In this document: positions 1 to 9,300 of the stretch, piece by piece
Numbering within the stretch: the first letter of the stretch is position 1
Layout: every line of letters starts with the position of its first letter
Notes under the pieces: generated by a model
Seen by the model: only the letters and a program-made list of their open reading frames with translations
Database searches by the model: none
Told to the model about the DNA's origin: nothing
Position numbers and translations under genes: made by a program
DNA from: Henricia sp. BOLD:AAB3569
Lineage: Eukaryota; Echinodermata; Asteroidea; Spinulosida; Echinasteridae
Assembly (NCBI GenBank): GCA_037783545.1
Contig: JBBELK010000455.1
Coordinates: forward strand, 62,001-126,000
Direction: 5' to 3'
Length of the DNA: 64,000 bases

Positions 1-190
1 GGAATATCCACATAGAGTTAGCCCAGGCAACAGGCCAAACCAGTGATTATATTGTACATATGCCAAAAGTATAAATGTTTTCACTTAAGAAAATATAGAC
101 CTCTCCTTGGACAAAAACCACCGTGTTACGCACGAGTCGCGACAGATACGTTACCTACATTCCCCTATCCTCTGGAGAAACCCAGCGGTA
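1..190. other. Unassigned flank left of the tandem repeats
   Basis: Mixed-composition sequence with no convincing gene. It carries one isolated copy of the GATACGTTAC motif (from about 145) that is repeated many times further right. Short open frames here run into the neighbouring repeat and show no protein-like features. Confidence 0.5.
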
Positions 191-967
191 TCAGCCCTAT
201 TGCACCATACCAGTCAATAGTGGGCTGGGCCATGACCAATCAAGGAGCGATAGATGTAGTGTAAGGTAGCAGAATTTGGAAATGACAGCATGTTTAATTA
301 TTGGCCGGACAGATACGTTACGCGAGATACGTTACCGAAACCAGATACGTTACCAAACAGAATTTGAATTTTTGAGTTTTCAACCCTTATCAGCCCTCTT
401 GCACCATACCAGTCAATAGTGGGCTGGGCCATGACCAATCAAGGAGCGATATATCTAGTGTACGGTAGCAGAGTTTGGAAATGAAAGCATGTTTCATTAT
501 TGGCCGGACAGATACGTTACGCCAGATACGTTACCGAAACCAGATACGTTACCAAACAGAATTTGAATATTTTGAGTTTTCAACCCTTATCAGCCCTCTT
601 GCACCATTCCAGTCAATAGTGGGCTGGGCCATGACCAATCAAGGAGCGATATATCTAGTGTACGGTAGCAGAGTTTGGAAATGAAAGCATGTTTCATTAT
701 TGGCCGGACAGATACGTTACCGAAACCAGATACGTTACCAAACAAAATTTGAATTGTTTGAGTTTTCAACCCTTATCAGCCCTCTTGCACCATTCCAGTC
801 AATAGTTGGCTGGGCCATGACCAATCAAGGAGCGAAAGATGTAGTGTACGGTAGCAGAGTTTGGAAATGACAGCATGTTTCATTAATGGCCGGACAGATA
901 CGTTACGCCAGATACGTTACCGAAACCAGATACGTTACCAAACAGAATTTGAATTTTTGAGTTTTCT
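191..967. repeat. Tandem repeat, four copies of ~186-200 bp
   Basis: Four head-to-tail copies start near 191, 391, 591 and 777, giving periods of about 200, 200 and 186 bp. Each begins with CAGCCCT-TTGCACCAT, continues through a CCAAT-box-like TGACCAATCAAGG and a conserved GGTAGCAGA-TTGGAAATGA block, and ends with two or three copies of AGATACGTTAC. The third copy is shorter because it has two of these motifs instead of three. The first copy is the most diverged. Short reading frames across the repeat are not conserved as protein. The layout resembles promoter-like monomers or the subterminal repeats of a mobile element, but no family is recognised. Confidence 0.85.
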
Positions 968-1091
968 ACCTTTATCTTAATACAAATATCGCAAAAGACA
1001 TGTGTTTGTGTATAACTACTGCTGTTAACTACGATATGTAACTCTTTTTGGCTGTTTCAAATTTGATTTGCCAGATACGTTACCAGACACA

Positions 1092-1105
1092 TCCTTATAT
1101 AATTT
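1092..1105 (+). promoter_or_regulatory. Possible TATA box
   Basis: The stretch CCTTATATAATTTA lies about 145 bp before the ATG at 1240 and just downstream of the CCAAT-bearing repeats. Spacing and order suit a Pol II promoter, but AT-rich DNA gives such matches by chance. Confidence 0.25.
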
Positions 1106-1239
1106 ATCGTGTTGTCTGAGTTTGGGAAGAAAAATCTGTGTTATTTCATGTTCGTTGAATTTGTCGTGACCAGTTGATTAGTTTACGGCGGTTAATCAAA
1201 ACTGCAAGACGGGAAGCAATTAATAAAGCGAGAACAATT

Positions 1240-1341
1240 ATGTCGACATCCATGTCAGACAGAACTTACCCTGATTTGTTTCAACAACACACGGGGGGAA
1301 AACGTGTTTTGGATTATTTACCAGTCAAAAATGTCAATTAA
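1240..1341 (+). CDS. Short open frame, 33 codons, possible first exon or chance ORF
   Basis: An ATG at 1240 opens a 33-codon frame ending in TAA at 1339-1341; the product reads MSTSMSDRTYPDLF and on to DYLPVKNVN. Its composition is mixed and soluble-looking, with no signal peptide, no membrane segment and no recognised domain. It follows a TATA-like box and the CCAAT-containing repeats, so it could be a complete micro-ORF or the start of an exon whose remainder is elsewhere. GT dinucleotides inside and after it could be splice donors, but none stands out. No function can be given. A chance frame remains the simplest reading. Confidence 0.2.
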   Translation: MSTSMSDRTYPDLFQQHTGGKRVLDYLPVKNVN

Positions 1342-1665
1342 ACCGACGTGTTTTCAATGTGTCCGATAGGAGGCCTAACACCACCATTCACACAGTTTAA
1401 ACTTTATCATACTCAATTCACAGACATGCATTTTCTACAAGTAGAATCGTGGTAACGTATCTGTTATGTTGTTAAAACACGTTTAACAAGGTCTGACTTT
1501 GTGTTCGTATTTCTAGAAAGGTAGATGAGTTAAAGATCACCCATGCCTTGTTTGATATTCTGGAGCTATTACACTTTACGATTTTGACCATATTTGTTTT
1601 TTTCATTGTTGTCAATATTTCGCCAATTGTCACTCCCAACTTGAACACTTTAGCGGAGAATGGCC

Positions 1666-1696
1666 CCGGTGTATTCAATGTGGTATGGTCGTAGAC
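1666..1696 (-). pseudogene. Truncated 5S rRNA gene at the array edge
   Basis: Only the first 31 bases of the RNA are present (GTCTACGACC through CACCGG); the rest is replaced by unrelated flank at 1665. The internal promoter is missing, so the copy cannot be expressed as 5S rRNA. It marks the left breakpoint of the array, inside a gene rather than in a spacer. Confidence 0.92.
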
Positions 1697-1756
1697 GAAT
1701 GCTTAACAGGTTTGCGTAATTTTAAACGTTTACTAAAGAACAATATTTTACTCGAC

Positions 1757-1765
1757 AAAACAAAA
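1757..1765 (-). terminator. Pol III terminator of the first intact 5S gene
   Basis: On the minus strand the gene end ...GGCAC is followed at once by TTTTGTTTTG, two four-T runs. Runs of four or more T are the known Pol III stop signal. The same arrangement follows practically every unit; type B spacers have TTTTGTTTTTAG. Confidence 0.85.
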
Positions 1766-1885
1766 GTGCCTACGACACTCGGTATTCCCAGGTGGTCTCC
1801 CACCGAAGTACTGACCGAGCCCAACGTTGCTTAACTGCGGTGATCAGACGGGAACCGGTGTATTCAATGTGGTATGGTCGTAGAC
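1766..1885 (-). rRNA. 5S ribosomal RNA (first intact copy)
   Basis: The RNA component of the large ribosomal subunit, made by RNA polymerase III. The 120-base transcript runs GUCUACGACC to GUCGUAGGCAC, and its ends pair in a perfect nine-pair helix I (one G-U pair). Box A lies near RNA positions 50-64 (window 1822-1836) with GUUAAGCAACGUU. Box C lies near 80-97 (window 1789-1806) with GGUGGGAGACCACCUGG. These are the TFIIIA/TFIIIC binding regions of animal 5S genes. T-runs follow directly at the 3' end. The upstream spacer is type B. This copy carries the majority gene sequence apart from isolated differences. Confidence 0.97.
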
Positions 1886-1905
1886 GAAAGCTTAACAGGT
1901 TTGCG

Positions 1906-1915
1906 TAATTTGAAA
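1906..1915 (-). promoter_or_regulatory. TATA-like box at -21 to -30 of a 5S gene (type B spacer)
   Basis: Upstream of the gene at 1766-1885 the minus strand reads TTTCAAATTA at positions -30 to -21. AT-rich boxes at this distance are known upstream promoter elements of 5S genes in several invertebrates, fungi and plants. There is also a C at -1 in essentially all units. Type B differs from type A at one base of this box. Confidence 0.55.
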
Positions 1916-1951
1916 CGTTTACAGAAGAACAATATTTTACTAAAAACAAAA

Positions 1952-2071
1952 GTGCCTACGAAACTCGGTATTCCCAGGTGGTCTCCCACCGAAGTACTGA
2001 CCGAGCCCAACGTTGCTTAACTGCGGTGATCAGACGGGAACCGGTGTATTCAATGTGGTATGGTCGTAGAC
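1952..2071 (-). rRNA. 5S ribosomal RNA
   Basis: Full 120-base copy with intact helix I, box A and box C. One base near the 3' end differs from the majority (plus strand CGAAACTC instead of CGACACTC), a variant seen again near 7970, 14910, 16220 and 18290. Upstream spacer type A. Confidence 0.95.
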
Positions 2072-2091
2072 GAATGCTTAACAGGTTTGCG

Positions 2092-2101
2092 TAATTTTAA
2101 A
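2092..2101 (-). promoter_or_regulatory. TATA-like box at -21 to -30 of a 5S gene (type A spacer)
   Basis: The minus strand upstream of the gene at 1952-2071 reads TTTAAAATTA at -30 to -21, closer to a TATA box than the type B form. It is identical in nearly all type A spacers. Confidence 0.55.
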
Positions 2102-2140
2102 CGTTTACTGAAGAACAATATTTTACTCGACAAAACAAAA

Positions 2141-2260
2141 GTGCCTACGACACTCGGTATTCCCAGGTGGTCTCCCACCGAAGTACTGACCGAGCCCAAC
2201 GTTGCTTAACTGCGGTGATCAGACGGGAACCGGTGTATTCAATGTGGTATGGTCGTAGAC
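2141..2260 (-). rRNA. 5S ribosomal RNA
   Basis: Full 120-base copy with the majority sequence. It sits between a type A spacer downstream and a type B spacer upstream, the standard dimer context. Confidence 0.96.
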
Positions 2261-2326
2261 GAAAGCTTAACAGGTTTGCGTAATTTGAAACGTTTACAGA
2301 AGAACAATATTTTACTAAAAACAAAA

Positions 2327-2446
2327 GTGCCTACGACACTCGGTATTCCCAGGTGGTCTCCCACCGAAGTACTGACCGAGCCCAACGTTGCTTAACTGCG
2401 GTGATCAGACGGGAACCGGTGTATTCAATGTGGTATGGTCGTAGAC
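2327..2446 (-). rRNA. 5S ribosomal RNA
   Basis: Full 120-base copy with the majority sequence; upstream spacer type A. Confidence 0.96.
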
Positions 2447-2515
2447 GAATGCTTAACAGGTTTGCGTAATTTTAAACGTTTACTGAAGAACAATATTTTA
2501 CTCGACAAAACAAAA

Positions 2516-2635
2516 GTGCCTACGACACTCGGTATTCCCAGGTGGTCTCCCACCGAAGTACTGACAGAGCCCAACGTTGCTTAACTGCGGTGATCAGACG
2601 GGAACCGGTGTATTCAATGTGGTATGGTCGTAGAC
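2516..2635 (-). rRNA. 5S ribosomal RNA
   Basis: Full-length copy with one variant base in the GCUCGGUCAG region (plus strand CTGACAGAG instead of CTGACCGAG), a change that recurs in the 9-18 kb part of the array. Upstream spacer type B. Confidence 0.95.
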
Positions 2636-2701
2636 AAAAGCTTAACAGGTTTGCGTAATTTGAAACGTTTACAGAAGAACAATATTTTACTAAAAACAAA
2701 A

Positions 2702-2821
2702 GTGCCTACGACACTCGGTATTCCCAGGTGGTCTCCCACCGAAGTACTGACCGAGCCCAAAGTTGCTTAACTGCGGTGATCAGACGGGAACCGGTGTATT
2801 CAATGTGGTATGGTCGTAGAC
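2702..2821 (-). rRNA. 5S ribosomal RNA
   Basis: Full-length copy with a single private change in the box A region (plus strand CCCAAAGTTGC instead of CCCAACGTTGC). The upstream spacer is also type B, so the A/B alternation slips here. Confidence 0.95.
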
Positions 2822-2887
2822 GAAAGCTTAACAGGTTTGCGTAATTTGAAACGTTTACAGAAGAACAATATTTTACTAAAAACAAAA

Positions 2888-3007
2888 GTGCCTACGACAC
2901 TCGGTATTCCCAGGTGGTCTCCCACCGAAGTACTGACCGAGCCCAACGTTGCTTAACTGCGGTGATCAGACGGGAACCGGTGTATTCAATGTGGTATGGT
3001 CGTAGAC
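2888..3007 (-). rRNA. 5S ribosomal RNA
   Basis: Full 120-base copy with the majority sequence; upstream spacer type A. Confidence 0.96.
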
Positions 3008-3076
3008 GAATGCTTACCAGGTTTGCGTAATTTTAAACGTTTACTGAAGAACAATATTTTACTCGACAAAACAAAA

Positions 3077-3196
3077 GTGCCTACGACACTCGGTATTCCC
3101 AGGTGGTCTCCCACCGAAGTACTGACCGAGCCCAACGTTGCTTAACTGCGGTGATCAGACGGAAACCGGTGTATTCAATGTGGTATGGTCGTAGAC
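3077..3196 (-). rRNA. 5S ribosomal RNA, C34U variant
   Basis: Full-length copy carrying C to U at about RNA position 34 (plus strand GACGGAAACC). This variant appears in roughly two dozen genes, and in every case I checked its upstream spacer is type B, so it is a stable sub-haplotype. Confidence 0.95.
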
Positions 3197-3262
3197 GAAA
3201 GCTTAACAGGTTTGCGTAATTTGAAACGTTTACAGAAGAACAATATTTTACTAAAAACAAAA

Positions 3263-3382
3263 GTGCCTACGACACTCGGTATTCCCAGGTGGTCTCCCAC
3301 CGAAGTACTGACCGAGCCCAACGTTGCTTAACTGCGGTGATCAGACGGGAACCGGTGTATTCAATGTGGTATGGTCGTAGAC
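3263..3382 (-). rRNA. 5S ribosomal RNA
   Basis: Full 120-base copy with the majority sequence, inside the 1690-bp duplicated segment; its partner lies 1690 bp to the right. Confidence 0.95.
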
Positions 3383-6300
3383 GAATGCTTAACAGGTTTG
3401 CGTAATTTTAAACGTTTACTGAAGAACAATATTTTAATCGACAAAACAAAAGTGCCTACGACACTCGGTATTCCCAGGTGGTCTCCCACCGAAGTACTGA
3501 CCGAGCCCAACGTTGCTTAACTGCGGTGATCAGACGGGAACCGGTGTATTCAATGTGGTATGGTCGTAGACCAATGCTTAACAGGTTTGCGTAATTTTAA
3601 ACGTTTACTGAAGAACAATATTTTACTCGACAAAACAAAAGTGCCTACGACACTCGGTATTCCCGGGTGGTCTCCCACCGAAGTACTGACCGAGCCCAAC
3701 GTTGCTTAACTGCGGTGATCAGACGGGAACCGGTGTATTCAATGTGGTATGGTCGTAGACGAAAGCTTAACAGGTTTGCGTAATTTGAAACGTTTACAGA
3801 AGAACAATATTTTACTAAAAACAAAAGTGCCTACGACACTCGGTATTCCCAGGTGGTCTCCCACCGAAGTACTGACCGAGCCCAACGTTGCTTAACTGCG
3901 GTGATCAGACGGGAACCGGTGTATTCAATGTGGTATGGTCGTAGACGAATGCTTAACAGGTTTGCGTAATTTTAAACGTTTACTGAAGAACAATATTTTA
4001 CTCGACAAAACAAAAGTGCCTACGACACTCGGTATTCCCAGGTGGTCTCCCACCGAAGTACTGACCGAGCCCAACGTTGCTTAACTGCGGTGATCAGACG
4101 GGAACCGGTGTATTCAATGTGGTATGGTCGTAGACGAATGCTTAACAGGTTTGCGTAATTTTAAACGTTTACTGAAGAACAATATTTTACTCGACAAAAC
4201 AAAAGTGCCTACGACACTCGGTATTCCCAGGTGGTCTCCCACCGAAGTACTGACCGAGCCCAACGTTGCTTAACTGCGGTGATCAGACGGGAACCGGTGT
4301 ATTCAATGTGGTATGGTCGTAGACGAAAGCTTAACAGGTTTGCGTAATTTGAAACGTTTACAGAAGAAGAATATTTTATTAAAAACAAAAGTGCCTACGA
4401 CACTCGGTATTCCCAGGTGGTCTCCCACCGAAGTACTGACCGAGCCCAACGTTGCTTAACTGCGGTGATCAGACGGGAACCGGTGTATTCAATGTGGTAT
4501 GGTCGTAGACGAAAGCTTAACAGGTTTGCGTAATTTGAAAACGTTTACAGAAGAACAATATTTTACTAAAAACAAAAGTGCCTACGACACTCGGTATTCC
4601 CAGGTGGTCTCCCACCGAAGTACTGACCGAGCCCAACGTTGCTTAACTGCGGTGATCAGACGGGAACCGGTGTATTCAATGTGGTATGGTCGTAGACGAA
4701 TGCTTAACAGGTTTGCGTAATTTTAAACGTTTACTGAAGAACAATATTTTACTCGACAAAACAAAAGTGCCTACGACACTCGGTATTCCCAGGTGGTCTC
4801 CCACCGAAGTACTGACCGAGCCCAACGTTGCTTAACTGCGGTGATCAGACGGAAACCGGTGTATTCAATGTGGTATGGTCGTAGACGAAAGCTTAACAGG
4901 TTTGCGTAATTTGAAACGTTTACAGAAGAACAATATTTTACTAAAAACAAAAGTGCCTACGACACTCGGTATTCCCAGGTGGTCTCCCACCGAAGTACTG
5001 ACCGAGCCCAACGTTGCTTAACTGCGGTGATCAGACGGGAACCGGTGTATTCAATGTGGTATGGTCGTAGACGAATGCTTAACAGGTTTGCGTAATTTTA
5101 AACGTTTACTGAAGAACAATATTTTAATCGACAAAACAAAAGTGCCTACGACACTCGGTATTCCCAGGTGGTCTCCCACCGAAGTACTGACCGAGCCCAA
5201 CGTTGCTTAACTGCGGTGATCAGACGGGAACCGGTGTATTCAATGTGGTATGGTCGTAGACCAATGCTTAACAGGTTTGCGTAATTTTAAACGTTTACTG
5301 AAGAACAATATTTTACTCGACAAAACAAAAGTGCCTACGACACTCGGTATTCCCGGGTGGTCTCCCACCGAAGTACTGACCGAGCCCAACGTTGCTTAAC
5401 TGCGGTGATCAGACGGGAACCGGTGTATTCAATGTGGTATGGTCGTAGACGAAAGCTTAACAGGTTTGCGTAATTTGAAACGTTTACAGAAGAACAATAT
5501 TTTACTAAAAACAAAAGTGCCTACGACACTCGGTATTCCCAGGTGGTCTCCCACCGAAGTACTGACCGAGCCCAACGTTGCTTAACTGCGGTGATCAGAC
5601 GGGAACCGGTGTATTCAATGTGGTATGGTCGTAGACGAATGCTTAACAGGTTTGCGTAATTTTAAACGTTTACTGAAGAACAATATTTTACTCGACAAAA
5701 CAAAAGTGCCTACGACACTCGGTATTCCCAGGTGGTCTCCCACCGAAGTACTGACCGAGCCCAACGTTGCTTAACTGCGGTGATCAGACGGGAACCGGTG
5801 TATTCAATGTGGTATGGTCGTAGACGAATGCTTAACAGGTTTGCGTAATTTTAAACGTTTACTGAAGAACAATATTTTACTCGACAAAACAAAAGTGCCT
5901 ACGACACTCGGTATTCCCAGGTGGTCTCCCACCGAAGTACTGACCGAGCCCAACGTTGCTTAACTGCGGTGATCAGACGGGAACCGGTGTATTCAATGTG
6001 GTATGGTCGTAGACGAAAGCTTAACAGGTTTGCGTAATTTGAAACGTTTACAGAAGAAGAATATTTTATTAAAAACAAAAGTGCCTACGACACTCGGTAT
6101 TCCCAGGTGGTCTCCCACCGAAGTACTGACCGAGCCCAACGTTGCTTAACTGCGGTGATCAGACGGGAACCGGTGTATTCAATGTGGTATGGTCGTAGAC
6201 GAAAGCTTAACAGGTTTGCGTAATTTGAAAACGTTTACAGAAGAACAATATTTTACTAAAAACAAAAGTGCCTACGACACTCGGTATTCCCAGGTGGTCT

Positions 6301-9300
6301 CCCACCGAAGTACTGACCGAGCCCAACGTTGCTTAACTGCGGTGATCAGACGGGAACCGGTGTATTCAATGTGGTATGGTCGTAGACGAATGCTTAACAG
6401 GTTTGCGTAATTTTAAACGTTTACTGAAGAACAATATTTTACTCGACAAAACAAAAGTGCCTACGACACTCGGTATTCCCAGGTGGTCTCCCACCGAAGT
6501 ACTGACCGAGCCCAACGTTGCTTAACTGCGGTGATCAGACGGGAACCGGTGTATTCAATGTGGTATGGTCGTAGACGAATGCTTAACAGGTTTGCGTAAT
6601 TTTAAACGTTTACTGAAGAACAATATTTTACTCGACAAAACAAAAGTGCCTACGACACTCGGTATTCCCAGGTGGACTCCCACCGAAGTACTGACCGAGC
6701 CCAACGTTGCTTAACTGCGGTGATCAGACGGGAACCGGTGTATTCAATGTGGCATGGTCGTAGACGAATGCTTAACAGGTTTGCGTAATTTTAAACGTTT
6801 ACTGAAGAACAATATTTTACTCGACAAAACAAAAGTGCCTACGACACTCGGTATTCCCAGGTGGTCTCCCACCGAAGTACTGACCGAGTCCAACGTTGCT
6901 TAACTGCGGTGATCAGACGGGAACCGGTGTATTCAATGTGGTATGGTCGTAGACGAAAGCTTAACAGGTTTGCGTAATTTGAAACGTTTACAGAAGAACA
7001 ATATTTTACTAAAAACAAAAGTGCCTACGACACTCGGTATTCCCAGGTGGTCTCCCACCGAAGTACTGACCGAGCCCAACGTTGCTTAACTGCGGTGATC
7101 AGACGGGAACCGGTGTATTCAATGTGGTATGGTCGTAGACGAATGCTTAACAGGTTTGCGTAATTTTAAACGTTTACTAAAGAACAATATTTTACTCGAC
7201 AAAACAAAAGTGCCTACGACACTCGGTATTCCCAGGTGGTCTCCCACCGAAGTACTGACCGAGCCCAACGTTGCTTAACTGCGGTGATCAGACGGGAACC
7301 GGTGTATTCAATGTGGTATGGTCGTAGACGAAAGCTTAACAGGTTTGCGTAATTTGAAACGTTTACAGAAGAACAATATTTTACTAAAAACAAAAGTGCC
7401 TACGACACTCGGTATTCCCAGGTGGTCTCCCACCGAAGTACTGACCGAGTCCAACGTTGCTTAACTGCGGTGATCAGACGGGAACCGGTGTATTCAATGT
7501 GGTATGGTCGTAGACGAAAGCTTAACAGGTTTGCGTAATTTGAAACGTTTACAGAAGAACAATATTTTACTAAAAACAAAAGTGCCTACGACACTCGGTA
7601 TTCCCAGGTGGTCTCCCACCGAAGTACTGACCGAGCCCAACGTTGCTTAACTGCGGTGATCAGACGGGAACCGGTGTATTCAATGTGGTATGGTCGTAGA
7701 CGAATGCTTAACAGGTTTGCGTAATTTTAAACGTTTACTAAAGAACAATATTTTACTCGACAAAACAAAAGTGCCTACGACACTCGGTATTCCCAGGTGG
7801 TCTCCCACCGAAGTACTGACCGAGCCCAACGTTGCTTAACTGCGGTGATCAGACGGGAACCGGTGTATTCAATGTGGTATGGTCGTAGACGAAAGCTTAA
7901 CAGGTTTGCGTAATTTGAAACGTTTACAGAAGAACAATATTTTACTAAAAACAAAAGTGCCTACGAAACTCGGTATTCCCAGGTGGTCTCCCACCGAAGT
8001 ACTGACCGAGCCCAACGTTGCTTAACTGCGGTGATCAGACGGGAACCGGTGTATTCAATGTGGTATGGTCGTAGACGAATGCTTAACAGGTTTGCGTAAT
8101 TTTAAACGTTTACTGAAGAACAATATTTTACTCGACAAAACAAAAGTGCCTACGACACTCGGTATTCCCAGGTGGTCTCCCACCGAAGTACTGACCGAGC
8201 CCAACGTTGCTTAACTGCGGTGATCAGACGGGAACCGGTGTATTCAATGTGGTATGGTCGTAGACGAAAGCTTAACAGGTTTGCGTAATTTGAAACGTTT
8301 ACAGAAGAACAATATTTTACTAAAAACAAAAGTGCCTACGACACTCGGTATTCCCAGGTGGTCTCCCACCGAAGTACTGACCGAGCCCAACGTTGCTTAA
8401 CTGCGGTGATCAGACGGGAACCGGTGTATTCAATGTGGTATGGTCGTAGACGAATGCTTAACAGGTTTGCGTAATTTTAAACGTTTACTGAAGAACAATA
8501 TTTTACTCGACAAAACAAAAGTGCCTACGACACTCGGTATTCCCAGGTGGTCTCCCACCGAAGTACTGACCGAGCCCAACGTTGCTTAACTGCGGTGATC
8601 AGACGGGAACCGGTGTATTCAATGTGGTATGGTCGTAGACGAAAGCTTAACAGGTTTGCGTAATTTGAAACGTTTACAGAAGAACAATATTTTACTAAAA
8701 ACAAAAGTGCCTACGACACTCGGTATTCCCAGGTTGTCTCCCACCGAAGTACTGACCGAGCCCAACGTTGCTTAACTGCGGTGATCAGACGGGAACCGGT
8801 GTATTCAATGTGGTATGGTCGTAGACGAATGCTTAACAGGTTTGCGTAATTTTAAACGTTTACTGAAGAACAATATTTTACTCGACAAAACAAAAGTGCC
8901 TACGACACTCGGTATTCCCAGGTGGTCTCCCACCGAAGTACTGACCGAGCCCAACGTTGCTTAACTGCGGTGATCAGACGGGAACCGGTGTATTCAATGT
9001 GGTATGGTCGTAGACGAATGCTTAACAGGTTTGCGTAATTTTAAACGTTTACTGAAGAACAATATTTTAATCGACAAAACAAAAGTGCCTACGACACTCG
9101 GTATTCCCAGGTGGTCTCCCACCGAAGTACTGACAGAGCCCAACGTTGCTTAACTGCGGTGATCAGACGGGAACCGGTGTATTCAATGTGGTATGGTCGT
9201 AGACGAATGCTTAACAGGTTTGCGTAATTTTAAACGTTTACTGAAGAACAATATTTTACTCGACAAAACAAAAGTGCCTACGACACTCGGTATTCCCAGG

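Larger units (their letters stand above)
143..1464. other. Inverted pair of a 14-bp motif enclosing the flank repeats
   Basis: ACAGATACGTTACC begins at about 143, and its exact reverse complement GGTAACGTATCTGT lies at about 1451-1464. All the other copies of the motif (roughly a dozen, within 300-970 and near 1072) lie between and point the same way as the left one. This could mark the ends of a non-autonomous DNA element. I see no matching target-site duplication outside the pair, so it may equally be a chance inverted copy of an abundant motif. Confidence 0.3.
968..1665. other. AT-rich unique sequence between repeats and 5S array
   Basis: About 700 bp without tandem structure. It holds a lone GATACGTTACC motif near 1072, a TATATAA-like stretch near 1095, a short open frame from 1240 and one inverted motif near 1452. 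The last ~200 bp up to the array edge show nothing recognisable. Confidence 0.5.
3018..6397. repeat. Higher-order repeat: 1690-bp (nine-unit) tandem duplication
   Basis: Rare markers recur exactly 1690 bp apart: GACGGAAACC at 3166/4856, TTTTAATCG near 3437/5127, GACCAATGC near 3570/5260, CCCGGGTGG near 3665/5355, AAGAAGAATATTTTATT near 4367/6057, and an extra A in GAAAACG near 4539/6229. Nine units with five type A spacers plus the one-base insertion give 1690. The last markers reappear near 9435 and 9607, so part of this segment also has a third copy. Confidence 0.9.

Noticed and set aside
43-684. Open frames of about 70 codons at 43-264 and 475-684
   Set aside because: They run across the flank tandem repeat, are not kept between repeat copies and have no protein-like features.
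1472-1678. 68-codon frame on the minus strand
   Set aside because: It starts at a non-ATG codon inside the truncated 5S gene and covers AT-rich flank with no domain.
4499-4720. Open frames of 60-82 codons repeated throughout the array on both strands (for example 4499-4720, 10587-10769, 56064-56246, 62357-62578)
   Set aside because: They lie over the 5S rRNA gene and spacer and open only where a rare indel or substitution removes a stop. They are by-products of the RNA gene repeat.
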